Shown piece after piece: positions 27,307 to 34,786 of a stretch of DNA of 64,000 bases. Source of the stretch: an uncultured Bacteroidaceae bacterium (GTDB lineage: Bacteria > Bacteroidota > Bacteroidia > Bacteroidales > Bacteroidaceae); the NCBI GenBank assembly GCA_934293005.1, contig CAKQYA010000003.1, forward strand, positions 1 through 64,000. The letters are read 5' to 3'. Position 1 is the first letter of the stretch. The number at the start of each line of letters is the position of its first letter. Under the pieces are notes generated by a model. That model worked only from the letters and a program-made list of their open reading frames with translations. It did no database searches and had not been told where the DNA came from. Position numbers and translations under genes: made by a program.

Positions 27307-28026
27307 ATGTTTTTATTCAACAACAAAAAAAAGCTGATAGACACAGGACTGTTCAAGGGAGCTACTGACTGGCACAGCCACATCCTTCCTGGTGTTGACG
27401 ACGGCATACCTTCCATGAAGGACTCACTTGAAGTATTGAGCTACTACGAAAAAATTGGCATAAGCGAGGTATGGCTCACGCCACACATCATGGAAGACAT
27501 ACCTAACACCACATCAGAACTGCGTGAAAGATTCAACGAGCTGACATCTGCCTATACAGGTTCTGTCAAGCTTCATCTTGCTGCAGAAAACATGATAGAC
27601 AACCTTTTCAATGAACGCTTTGAGGCTGGCGACATCCTGCCTATAGGGTCACAAGGCAACCACCTTCTCGTTGAGACATCTTACTACCAGCCACCTATCG
27701 ACCTTTACGGCACGCTCACGCGCATAAAAGAAGCAGGTTTTCAGCCTATACTTGCACATCCTGAACGCTACCGCTACATGAACGACAATGACTACGACCG
27801 CTTGCTTGGCATGAATGTGAAGCTTCAGATGAACGTGGTGTCATTGGCTGGCGGATATGGTAAGCCTGCGCAAGAAAAAGCTCTCAAACTTCTCGCAAGG
27901 GGAGCCTATTCCTTCTTCGGTTCAGACCTTCACCGTCTTGCGCACTTCATGGAGGCTGTGAACATGAAATCGTTGAAGAATGATAATATCGAACAACTGA
28001 AAAGAATTAAAAACCATATTGGATAA
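27307..28026 (+). CDS. CpsB/YwqE-type protein-tyrosine phosphatase (PHP family)
   Basis: A 239-residue PHP-fold metallophosphatase. Metal ligands are visible as His23 and His25 (DWHSHILPGVDDG), His60 (TPHIMED), HPERYRY and SDLHRLAH. In Gram-positive and Bacteroidota capsule systems this family removes phosphate from the tyrosine tail of the Wzc/CpsD kinase. It lies 88 bp downstream of the kinase gene on the same strand, consistent with kinase-phosphatase pairing in one operon. A strong hairpin at 28094-28135 ends the cluster. Confidence 0.92.
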   Translation: MFLFNNKKKLIDTGLFKGATDWHSHILPGVDDGIPSMKDSLEVLSYYEKIGISEVWLTPHIMEDIPNTTSELRERFNELTSAYTGSVKLHLAAENMIDNLFNERFEAGDILPIGSQGNHLLVETSYYQPPIDLYGTLTRIKEAGFQPILAHPERYRYMNDNDYDRLLGMNVKLQMNVVSLAGGYGKPAQEKALKLLARGAYSFFGSDLHRLAHFMEAVNMKSLKNDNIEQLKRIKNHIG

Positions 28027-28093
28027 ACAAAGGCGTTTGTATAGTATATTATAACACATTTTGTCAATAATACAAAAACGATACTCATACATC

Positions 28094-28135
28094 TATCAAT
28101 CCCCAATTGGCCACTAAACCAATTGGGGATTGATA
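28094..28135. terminator. Hairpin terminator of the polysaccharide export cluster
   Basis: Arms 28094-28110 and 28119-28135 (ATCAATCCCCAATTGG and complement) make a 17-bp perfect stem with an 8-nt loop, about 70 bp after the CpsB stop. It is followed by TTCATTTT. Confidence 0.75.
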
Positions 28136-28179
28136 TTCATTTTCCAAGTAAAGCCAACTCCACATGCATAAAAATCTTG

Positions 28180-28394
28180 ATTTAGTTTTTCAAGCATGTA
28201 AGACCCATAGAAAAGTATATTAGGATACTTGGCCAAGTATCCTAATATACTTTGCCAAGTATCCTAATATACTTTGCCATGTATCCTTACCCTCTTTTTT
28301 GACGAACAAATTATTGTTTCCATGACCTTTGTTATCATACGCACATAGGATTGAAAGACTTTGGGCCAGACGGTGAGAAGAATTGAAAAGAATA
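28180..28394. repeat. Dispersed palindromic element, three-unit copy
   Basis: The left block TTTAGTTTTTCAAGCAT, three 22-bp units, then ATCCTTACCCTC, a TTGTTTCCATGACCT block and a final block through AAGAATTGAAAAGAATA align with 9475-9638. The first unit has core AAGTATATTAGGATACTT; units two and three are its exact reverse complement (AAGTATCCTAATATACTT). Units one and two together form a palindrome of about 42 bp centred on GGCC. The core differs from that of the other copies. Confidence 0.85.
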
Positions 28395-28547
28395 GCCACT
28401 ATTTTCTAATGACTTATTTCGATTTATAAAATATGCAAATGCTGGATGAAAGTAAATGACATCCAACTGCTAACGCCAATTCCAGCATGATAAATAATGG
28501 CACAAACATGCTATGGAGCGACAGGCTCTTCCTTCAGAATACACATA

Positions 28548-29114
28548 TTATATATATAGCACAGATTCCTTGCCCATATTGAATATGAGGTCTATGATGC
28601 TGAGATCAGGCAAGAACCCATGCTTCTGCTGAAAGACCTGATAATATGGTCTCTCATAGCGAAAAGCATCGAGCGAGGCACATCCTTGGAAGGATGAGGT
28701 GCGCTGCAATGGCGTATCCAGTTCCATCACATCAAGACAAGCCTTCACCAGCGCCTCATTAAGATCGATGAGATACTTCCATTCCTTCTCATATATGGCA
28801 TGGAAGTCGTCTTGAAGATATTCAAAGAAAGGAGAATTGAAATAGGATGTCTCAAGGGCATACCAATGCTGTCTTCGCCAATCATTATGATTGCTTATGC
28901 GCACATCTTTCATCAAGCATTTTCCTCCTACAAAATCAGACCTGTCTACTGGCACAGAAAGATTTAAAATGCCATTAGGCGAGTCGATAGCGCAACGATT
29001 CCTGATGCTTTGCTTGACATAATGTTCATGCTGTTCTATGAAAACAGGTTCACCGCTCTTCAAAAGAGCGGTGAACCATGATATAGGTGGCAAATAAGAA
29101 GAAGGAATTATCAT
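28548..29114 (-). CDS. WbqC-like family protein
   Basis: A 188-residue protein with the WbqC-like pattern: SSYLPPISWFTALL near the N-terminus, EHYVKQSIRNRCAI, LSVPV, then NDWRRQHWYALETSYFNSPFFEYL and FHAIYEKEWKYLIDLNEAL. The founding member is linked to O-antigen loci, but members are widespread and biochemically uncharacterised, so no reaction is assigned. Here it is downstream of lepB on the same strand (137-bp gap). Its position next to the polysaccharide export cluster is on the opposite strand and may be coincidental. Confidence 0.8.
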   Translation of the reverse strand: MIIPSSYLPPISWFTALLKSGEPVFIEQHEHYVKQSIRNRCAIDSPNGILNLSVPVDRSDFVGGKCLMKDVRISNHNDWRRQHWYALETSYFNSPFFEYLQDDFHAIYEKEWKYLIDLNEALVKACLDVMELDTPLQRTSSFQGCASLDAFRYERPYYQVFQQKHGFLPDLSIIDLIFNMGKESVLYI

Positions 29115-29251
29115 AATTCTTCAATATTAGTCATTAACACAGTAGAATTGCGACATAAATGAAGTGACAATGAAACAAACAGACAATCTTTAAAATTTTT
29201 CGCTGTGATTTCATGCATATGCACTTATTGTCCACTTACAGTCAGAAGCAC

Positions 29252-30739
29252 TTATTTTATATTATCAACCATGGTGAAGAGACGATTCCATCTCACGCCA
29301 TGAGCTTTGCCATGCCTGTCTGTTATGAGTGAGAGCCATATAAAGAGAGGTTTGCCAACCACATGGTCTTCAGGCACAAATCCCCAATAACGGCTGTCAG
29401 CTGAATTGTGGCGGTTGTCACCCATCATCCAGTAATAGTCCATCTTGAAGATGTAATGATCAGTCTGCTTTCCGTTGATGTATATCTTGCCATCCTTAAC
29501 CTCAAGATCATTCTTTTCATACACTCTGATAGGACGCTCATAGATGGCTATATTGTCGAGAGTCAGCTTTACACTGTGGTTTTTTGCAGGAATCCAAATT
29601 GGCCCATAATTGTCGCGTGTCCAGCCATACTGGTGGTTGAGCGGATACAAGTTGCCATGGTATCCATCCTTTATTTCCACAACGCTGTCGCAGAATGCTG
29701 TGTTCTTCCTCAACATGTCGACTGCCATCTTTGTCAATGGAATTCCTTCGTTATGGTCAAGTATCTTGTCGCGGTCTTCATCACTTACATTGAGTTCATC
29801 GCACAAGTCATCTGAGAGAACTTGATTGTTGCGAGTGTATACCTTATAGTTGAATTGTGCAAATGTCGGCGTATCTTGTTTTTTCCCGTCCACATAGATA
29901 ATCTTGTCCTTTATCTGCAATGTCTGCCCAGGCAGGCCCACACAGCGTTTCACATAATTTTCGCGTCGGTCGGCAGGACGAGTCATCACCTGTCCATATA
30001 CGTTTGCATTTGCTGCCACTATCTGCTTGCCAACAGAATAGAAATAGTTGAACTGATCTTGCTGTTGTTCACGGTCAAGGGTATGCATCATAGGCACCTC
30101 AATGCCTTGCTCATAAGCAGCGTTGCAGCCAAGCTCATAGCAAAGGCTGTAATAGTCGCCATTGAAGTCGACGGCCACTGTATCACCCGCTGGATAGTTG
30201 AACACAACTATATCGCCATACTCCACCTTGCCAAGGCCTGGCACACGGCGATATTCCCATTGTGGCCACTCGATATACGACTTGCAGTTGAATACAGGCA
30301 ACGTGTGCTGGGTGAGAGGCATCGTGAGCGGCGTCTGAGGCACACGGGAGCCATAGCTTATCTTGCTCACCAAGAGAAAGTCGCCAGTCATCAATGTCTT
30401 CTCAAGCGATGAAGATGGTATCTGATAGTTCTGGAAGAAGAAATTATTGAAGAAATACACTGCCACGAGGGCAAAGACTATAGCATCTATCCAGCTCATA
30501 ACTGTGCGGGCCACATCGTTCTCCAAATCTTTCCACCATGTCCATTTGATTTTCTTTGTTATGTACACGTCATAAATGAATGGAACGACAATGAGTCCCC
30601 ACCATGACTTTACCCAATAAAGGAAAGCAAGGTAGCAAACTGTCACAAAAATGAACTTGCACCATTTAAGTCCTTTCCATTCCTCCTTCGCATACCTTCG
30701 CGAACGAGTGTCTCTAAAATTATTATAATCGAAACCCAT
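29252..30739 (-). CDS. lepB: Signal peptidase I
   Basis: A 495-residue type I signal peptidase that cleaves Sec signal peptides at the inner membrane. Hydrophobic segments at about 28-58 and 83-100 precede the catalytic serine motif IPSSSLEKTL (Ser111 expected). The Lys-containing box is YVKRCVGLPGQTLQIKD, and the C-terminal box MMGDNRHNSADSRYWGFVP is intact. It is much longer than the E. coli enzyme (324) because of inserts between the boxes, which is common in Bacteroidota. It lies 9 bp downstream of dapB on the same strand, so they are cotranscribed. Confidence 0.95.
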   Translation of the reverse strand: MGFDYNNFRDTRSRRYAKEEWKGLKWCKFIFVTVCYLAFLYWVKSWWGLIVVPFIYDVYITKKIKWTWWKDLENDVARTVMSWIDAIVFALVAVYFFNNFFFQNYQIPSSSLEKTLMTGDFLLVSKISYGSRVPQTPLTMPLTQHTLPVFNCKSYIEWPQWEYRRVPGLGKVEYGDIVVFNYPAGDTVAVDFNGDYYSLCYELGCNAAYEQGIEVPMMHTLDREQQQDQFNYFYSVGKQIVAANANVYGQVMTRPADRRENYVKRCVGLPGQTLQIKDKIIYVDGKKQDTPTFAQFNYKVYTRNNQVLSDDLCDELNVSDEDRDKILDHNEGIPLTKMAVDMLRKNTAFCDSVVEIKDGYHGNLYPLNHQYGWTRDNYGPIWIPAKNHSVKLTLDNIAIYERPIRVYEKNDLEVKDGKIYINGKQTDHYIFKMDYYWMMGDNRHNSADSRYWGFVPEDHVVGKPLFIWLSLITDRHGKAHGVRWNRLFTMVDNIK

Positions 30740-30748
30740 AGCCTTTCA

Positions 30749-31504
30749 TCAGAATTTGAATAAATCATCAGTCGTCAGCAGTCCCTCATGCTTGGCTGTG
30801 AACTCAGCAGCAAGCACTGCTCCAAAGGCAAAGCCCTGACGAGAGTGCGCATTGTGAGTGATCGTTATCTGGTCGGCCTCGCTATTGTAGGTGATAGTGT
30901 GAATGCCTGGCACCTCGCCCTCACGCACAGAACTGATAGGCAGCATGTCGGAAGCCACCTCGTCAGTGCCTTCCACAGTTCCGTCAGGATTTTTCAAATA
31001 ACCCATTGTCCAGTCTTTCTTGCGGTCCAGACGTTCCACGATCTGCTCAGCCAGAGTGATGCCTGTGCCTGAAGGATGGTCAAGCTTATGGATGTGGTGA
31101 GTTTCCACTTCTTTCACATCATATTGAGGAAACTGATTCATTATAGTGGCGAGATATTTGTTTACGGCACTGAAGATTGCAACGCCCACAGAATAGTTGC
31201 TTGCCCAGAAAAGAGTCTTGCCTCCTTCTTCACATGCCTTTTTCACATCATCGCCATGCTCCTTGAGCCATCCTGTGCTGCCGCTCACAACCTTCACTCC
31301 TGCTTTCCAAGCCCTAAGGTAATTGCCATATGCCGTAGAAGGAGTAGTGAACTCAATAGCAACGTCAGCACTTGCAAATGCCTCGCTCTCAAAGTCGTCT
31401 TGATTGTCAATGTCAATGATGCTCACGATCTCATGACCGCGACTGAGGGCAATACGCTCTATCATCTTGCCCATTTTCCCATATCCGATAAGTGCAATTT
31501 TCAT
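30749..31504 (-). CDS. dapB: 4-hydroxy-tetrahydrodipicolinate reductase
   Basis: A 251-residue NAD(P)H-dependent enzyme of the lysine/diaminopimelate pathway, downstream of asd. The N-terminal nucleotide-binding motif is IALIGYGKMGKMIE. The substrate-binding/catalytic segment is ETHHIHKLDHPSGTGITLAE, and GSTGW is the expected central motif. The start at 31504 gives MKIALIGYGKMG; the frame extends 23 codons upstream through the promoter region and is not used there. It leads an apparent dapB-lepB operon. The pathway supplies diaminopimelate for peptidoglycan. Confidence 0.96.
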   Translation of the reverse strand: MKIALIGYGKMGKMIERIALSRGHEIVSIIDIDNQDDFESEAFASADVAIEFTTPSTAYGNYLRAWKAGVKVVSGSTGWLKEHGDDVKKACEEGGKTLFWASNYSVGVAIFSAVNKYLATIMNQFPQYDVKEVETHHIHKLDHPSGTGITLAEQIVERLDRKKDWTMGYLKNPDGTVEGTDEVASDMLPISSVREGEVPGIHTITYNSEADQITITHNAHSRQGFAFGAVLAAEFTAKHEGLLTTDDLFKF

Positions 31505-31570
31505 ATTCTTGATTAAGTTATATTTTACCTTAAGCCTAAATTTATCATACTTAATGATATATTTTAATTG

Positions 31571-31578
31571 CAAAGTTA
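31571..31578 (-). promoter_or_regulatory. -7 box of the dapB promoter
   Basis: The minus strand reads TAACTTTG followed by CA, about 65 bp before the dapB ATG. The divergent DUF2851 box lies 21 bp away, so the two promoters are nearly back to back. Confidence 0.55.
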
Positions 31579-31599
31579 AGCATTTAGAAATAAAAATAT

Positions 31600-31607
31600 T
31601 AACTTTG
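31600..31607 (+). promoter_or_regulatory. -7 box of the DUF2851 gene promoter
   Basis: TAACTTTG followed by GAGG, about 70 bp before the ATG at 31679. No good -33 box was found. Confidence 0.5.
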
Positions 31608-31678
31608 GAGGAAAAATTATCTTAAAACAACTAATAATACCTATCACAAAGGCTACCAACCACTCTAAAAGACACAAA

Positions 31679-32983
31679 ATGGAACATCTCATACACTACA
31701 CATGGAAACATAAAATTTTTCCTCTCCAAGAGCTGCGCACCACTGAAGGACTGCTTGTGGAGGTTATCAACCCAGGCTTGGCCAACACACACGATGGGCC
31801 TGATTTCATCGGAGCGTCAATAAAGATTGACGGCACACTTTGGAGCGGAAACGTAGAGATACACATTAAGTCGAGCGATTGGTTCCGCCATCACCATGAC
31901 AGAGACAGCAACTACGACAACGTCATCCTTCACGTTGCCTCCATCATCGACTGCCCCATATACTATCCCAACGGCCAAGAGATTCCGCAACTGCAACTCA
32001 GCGTGCCGCAACATGTCATCAACAACTACGACATGCTCACCCGTCGCGACTCACTTCCACGGTGCAAGGATGTGCTTTCCTCCTTGCCAACCATTACCAT
32101 ACACAATTGGATGACAACGCTCACACTCGAACGCTTTGCCTTGCGCACCCAGCAGATACTTGCCCGACGCGACAGCCTCAACAAAAACTGGGAAGACACT
32201 TTGTTTGTCACTATAGCGCGCAACTTCGGCTTTGGCATCAATGGCAACGCCTTCGAACAATGGGCGCAGTCCATTCCCATGGGAGCTGTTGGCAAACACC
32301 GCGACAGCATCTTTCAGATTGAAGCAATATTCTTTGGGCAGGCAGGATTGCTTGAAGGCACCATGCACGACACCTACAGCTCCAACCTTCAAAAAGAATA
32401 CCTCTATTTGCAACAGAAATTCTCACTCACTCCTATAAGCCGCAAGACATGGAAGTTTCTTCACCTCCGCCCTCAAAATTTCCCTCATATACGAATAGCA
32501 CAGCTCGCCAGCATCTATTACCAGCAGAAACTGACGATGTCAAGCCTGCTCAATGCCCGCAGCATCGAAGCGATAACCAGTCTTCTCTCCACGGATGTCA
32601 GCGAATACTGGCGAACGCACTACACTTTCGATGGCCCGCCATCTGCATCCGCCACACGTAAACTGTCGCCAACGTCCATTGACCTCATTGCCATCAACAG
32701 CGTGGCTCCAATGCTTTTCGCTTACGGCAAATATAAAAGCGACCAAGACCTGTGCGACCAGGCTTTCGACTTATGGCAGAACATTAAGCCTGAAAAAAAC
32801 AACATCACACGCAACTGGGCTTCAGCAGGAATCATATGCGAAAACGCCGCTGACAGTCAAGCTATCATTCAACAGACACGCCAATATTGCCAGACACGCG
32901 ATTGCCTGCGCTGCGCATTCGGATATGAATATATCAAATGTACCCCCGACTTGTTGCGAGAGCAGGAGGTACGCAACGAGTGA
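31679..32983 (+). CDS. DUF2851 family protein
   Basis: A 434-residue protein recognised by its conserved N-terminal half: HYTWKHKIFPLQELRTTEG, VINPGLANTHDGPDFIGASIKIDG, WSGNVEIHIKSSDWFRHHHDRDSNYDNVILHV. The His/Asp-rich pattern suggests a metal-dependent, perhaps nuclease-like fold, but no activity is known for the family. It is common in Bacteroidota and normally of this length. The last part contains a Cys-rich segment (CQTRDCLRCAFGYEYIK), possibly binding a metal. It stands alone, with a divergent dapB upstream and tRNA genes on the opposite strand downstream. Confidence 0.85.
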   Translation: MEHLIHYTWKHKIFPLQELRTTEGLLVEVINPGLANTHDGPDFIGASIKIDGTLWSGNVEIHIKSSDWFRHHHDRDSNYDNVILHVASIIDCPIYYPNGQEIPQLQLSVPQHVINNYDMLTRRDSLPRCKDVLSSLPTITIHNWMTTLTLERFALRTQQILARRDSLNKNWEDTLFVTIARNFGFGINGNAFEQWAQSIPMGAVGKHRDSIFQIEAIFFGQAGLLEGTMHDTYSSNLQKEYLYLQQKFSLTPISRKTWKFLHLRPQNFPHIRIAQLASIYYQQKLTMSSLLNARSIEAITSLLSTDVSEYWRTHYTFDGPPSASATRKLSPTSIDLIAINSVAPMLFAYGKYKSDQDLCDQAFDLWQNIKPEKNNITRNWASAGIICENAADSQAIIQQTRQYCQTRDCLRCAFGYEYIKCTPDLLREQEVRNE

Positions 32984-33070
32984 GTCTTATTGGATGGAAG
33001 ACTGCAACAGGTCATTAGATTTGGGTTGAAACACCATTCAAAACATATCTTTAGAAATATCCGAAACAAA

Positions 33071-33105
33071 GAAGGTCAGTTCGACATGACGCCGCACTGA
33101 CCTTC
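33071..33105. terminator. Hairpin between DUF2851 and the tRNA genes
   Basis: GAAGGTCAGT (33071-33080) pairs with ACTGACCTTC (33096-33105). On the minus strand it is followed by TTTGTTTC, just after the tRNA-Trp 3' end, so it probably terminates the tRNA transcript. Confidence 0.7.
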
Positions 33106-33110
33106 ACTTG

Positions 33111-33183
33111 CACAGGGTGAGGGACTCGAACCCCCGACCCTCGGTTTTGGAGACCGATATTCTACCAACTAAACTAACCCTGT
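33111..33183 (-). tRNA. tRNA-Trp (anticodon CCA)
   Basis: A 73-nt cloverleaf on the minus strand. The acceptor stem is ACAGGGT/ACCCTGT, the D stem is GTTT/GAAT, and the anticodon stem TCGGT/ACCGA encloses CTCCAAA with CCA at 34-36. The T arm carries GTTCGAGT and the discriminator is G73. CCA is not encoded. It is followed after about 50 bp by tRNA-Arg upstream on the same strand. Confidence 0.93.
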
Positions 33184-33232
33184 GTGGGATACAAAAAAGG
33201 AGTGTCCCTCAGTACTTATTCAGATCACCAGG

Positions 33233-33304
33233 TAGCTCCACCGGGAATCGAACCCGGATCTAATCTTTAGGAGAGATTTGTTCTATCCATTGAACTATGG
33301 AGCC
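33233..33304 (-). tRNA. tRNA-Arg (anticodon CCU)
   Basis: A 72-nt cloverleaf on the minus strand. The acceptor is GGCTCCA/TGGAGCT with a G-U first pair, the D stem is GTTC/GAAC, and the anticodon stem AATCT/AGATT has loop CTCCTAA giving CCT, which reads AGG. The T arm is CCGGG TTCGATT CCCGG and the discriminator is A. CCA is not encoded. It is first in a two-tRNA transcript. Confidence 0.92.
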
Positions 33305-33324
33305 GACTTCCCTTTTTGCGAGTG

Positions 33325-33332
33325 CAAAGGTA
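33325..33332 (-). promoter_or_regulatory. -7 box of the tRNA operon
   Basis: The minus strand reads TACCTTTG followed by CA, 21 bp before the tRNA-Arg 5' end. Confidence 0.5.
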
Positions 33333-33536
33333 AGAAAAATATTTTGATTGCCATGCATGAAACACAAAGTTTTTTCTATTTCCATCCCTTTTTACACACT
33401 TTCGTCCAATGCACAACATAAATAAAGTTAATTAAACAGGACGAAACTGCATTTTAATCATATAGACGCTTAGAGTGTGAAATAAAAATGCTAATTTTGA
33501 TGTCGAATAAAAATAATAATCACACAGAACACACTT

Positions 33537-34649
33537 ATGCAAAAGATAGAATTTGTAGGCAACCACAGTTCGGAGCTTTTCGAAGTGAACGAGGGCTTCA
33601 TGCAGATAGCCAAGCAACTGCCGACGGAGATGCAGAAAGAGATGTTAGACAAGGTCATAGAGGACCTCGCCAACAGTCTCGATTCTTCCATGCTCTTCAG
33701 CAACAGGCTGAAAACCGTATGCATGTCAATCGGTTCGATGAACCAAATTGTAGACCGTGGCAATGCATACAAGATGGTGAAGCTCGCTGAGGTGTTGCAG
33801 ACACATGGCATAGAGATGTTAGGCAAACACGTGGCCGACTATTCCAACATAAAAGCAGTGCTCATCGCCGGACCTTCATCGAGCGGCAAGACCACATTCA
33901 GCAAAAAACTCAGCAAGGGCATGGACAAATGCGGCATAAAGTCGCAATGCATATCCCTCGACGACTACTATGTTGACCGAGAGCTCACCCCACTTGACGA
34001 TAACGGCGAGTATGACTTTGAGAGCATCTACGCAATCAACATAGACCAGTTCAAGGAAGACTTGACATCCTTGCTCAACGGCAAGGAGGTTGAGTTGCCA
34101 CGATATGAGTTTCGCACAGGCAAAAGCGTGAAGAGCGGAAAGCGCATCAGCCTGTGCGACAACACCGTGCTCATCATCGAAGGCATTCATGGCCTCAATC
34201 CACTGCTCACCCAAGGTATGCCGAGCGAACACCTCTTTCGCATCTACATATCAGGACTCACAGTAGCCAAAAACGATGATGGAACATACTACGCCACCAC
34301 CGACAACCGTCTTATACGCCGTATGGTGAGAGACGCTCAATTCAGAAACACCACAGCAAGTTCCACCCTATCACGATGGGCGTCTGTGCGTCATGGAGAG
34401 GACAAATGGGTCGTTCCATTCCAGCAGAACGCAGATGCCAACTTCTGCACAGGCTTCCAGTTTGAGCTTGCCATACTGAAGAGCCAGGCTCTGCCTCTTC
34501 TTGAAGCCGTCACACAAGACGACCCATATTATCTTGAAGCGCAGCGTCTCAAGCGTGTGCTCAACCGTTTCCACGACATATCAGCCGACATGCTGCCTGT
34601 CGATTCTCTCCTCCGAGAATTTATTGGCGGCAGCGCATTCGAATATTAA
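33537..34649 (+). CDS. Uridine kinase-like nucleoside kinase, short form
   Basis: A 370-residue P-loop kinase of the uridine kinase/phosphoribulokinase family: Walker A GPSSSGKTT (about 112-120), SLDDYYVDRELTP, a lid-region segment PRYEFRTGKS, and IIEGIHGLNP with Walker B character. Bacteroidota relatives are usually about 550 residues with an N-terminal TGS/threonyl-tRNA-synthetase-like region; here only a linker of about 100 residues precedes the kinase. It probably phosphorylates a nucleoside, but the substrate is unproven. The ATG at 33537 has a TAATTTTG -7 box at 33492-33499. A 13-bp hairpin lies downstream at 34681-34721. Confidence 0.85.
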   Translation: MQKIEFVGNHSSELFEVNEGFMQIAKQLPTEMQKEMLDKVIEDLANSLDSSMLFSNRLKTVCMSIGSMNQIVDRGNAYKMVKLAEVLQTHGIEMLGKHVADYSNIKAVLIAGPSSSGKTTFSKKLSKGMDKCGIKSQCISLDDYYVDRELTPLDDNGEYDFESIYAINIDQFKEDLTSLLNGKEVELPRYEFRTGKSVKSGKRISLCDNTVLIIEGIHGLNPLLTQGMPSEHLFRIYISGLTVAKNDDGTYYATTDNRLIRRMVRDAQFRNTTASSTLSRWASVRHGEDKWVVPFQQNADANFCTGFQFELAILKSQALPLLEAVTQDDPYYLEAQRLKRVLNRFHDISADMLPVDSLLREFIGGSAFEY

Positions 34650-34680
34650 GCCCAATAATGACCTACTTGGGTTAATCCAA

Positions 34681-34721
34681 TCAAGCCGGGACATGCAATC
34701 ACATCTCTTGTCCCGGCTTGA
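34681..34721. terminator. Bidirectional hairpin terminator, nucleoside kinase / dgt
   Basis: TCAAGCCGGGACA (34681-34693) pairs perfectly with 34709-34721; the loop is 15 nt. It lies between two convergent genes. A weaker dyad TTAA.CCCAA...TTGGG.TTAA just upstream (about 34648-34676) resembles the outer arms of the hairpin at 16394-16431. Confidence 0.75.
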
Positions 34722-34786
34722 ACATTTATTTCAAACAAGCCATCAATGCTGAGACTACCTGAAAACGGCAACTTCACTCACATCTG

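Larger units (their letters stand above)
28027..28547. other. 3'-3' intergenic region with terminator and dispersed element
   Basis: No gene is supported in these 521 bp between the convergent CpsB and WbqC-like genes. It holds a 17-bp hairpin (28094-28135), a three-unit copy of the dispersed palindromic element (28180-28394), a short continuation matching the 9.6-kb copy (TTCTAATGAC near 28404) and about 130 bp with nothing recognisable. Confidence 0.7.
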
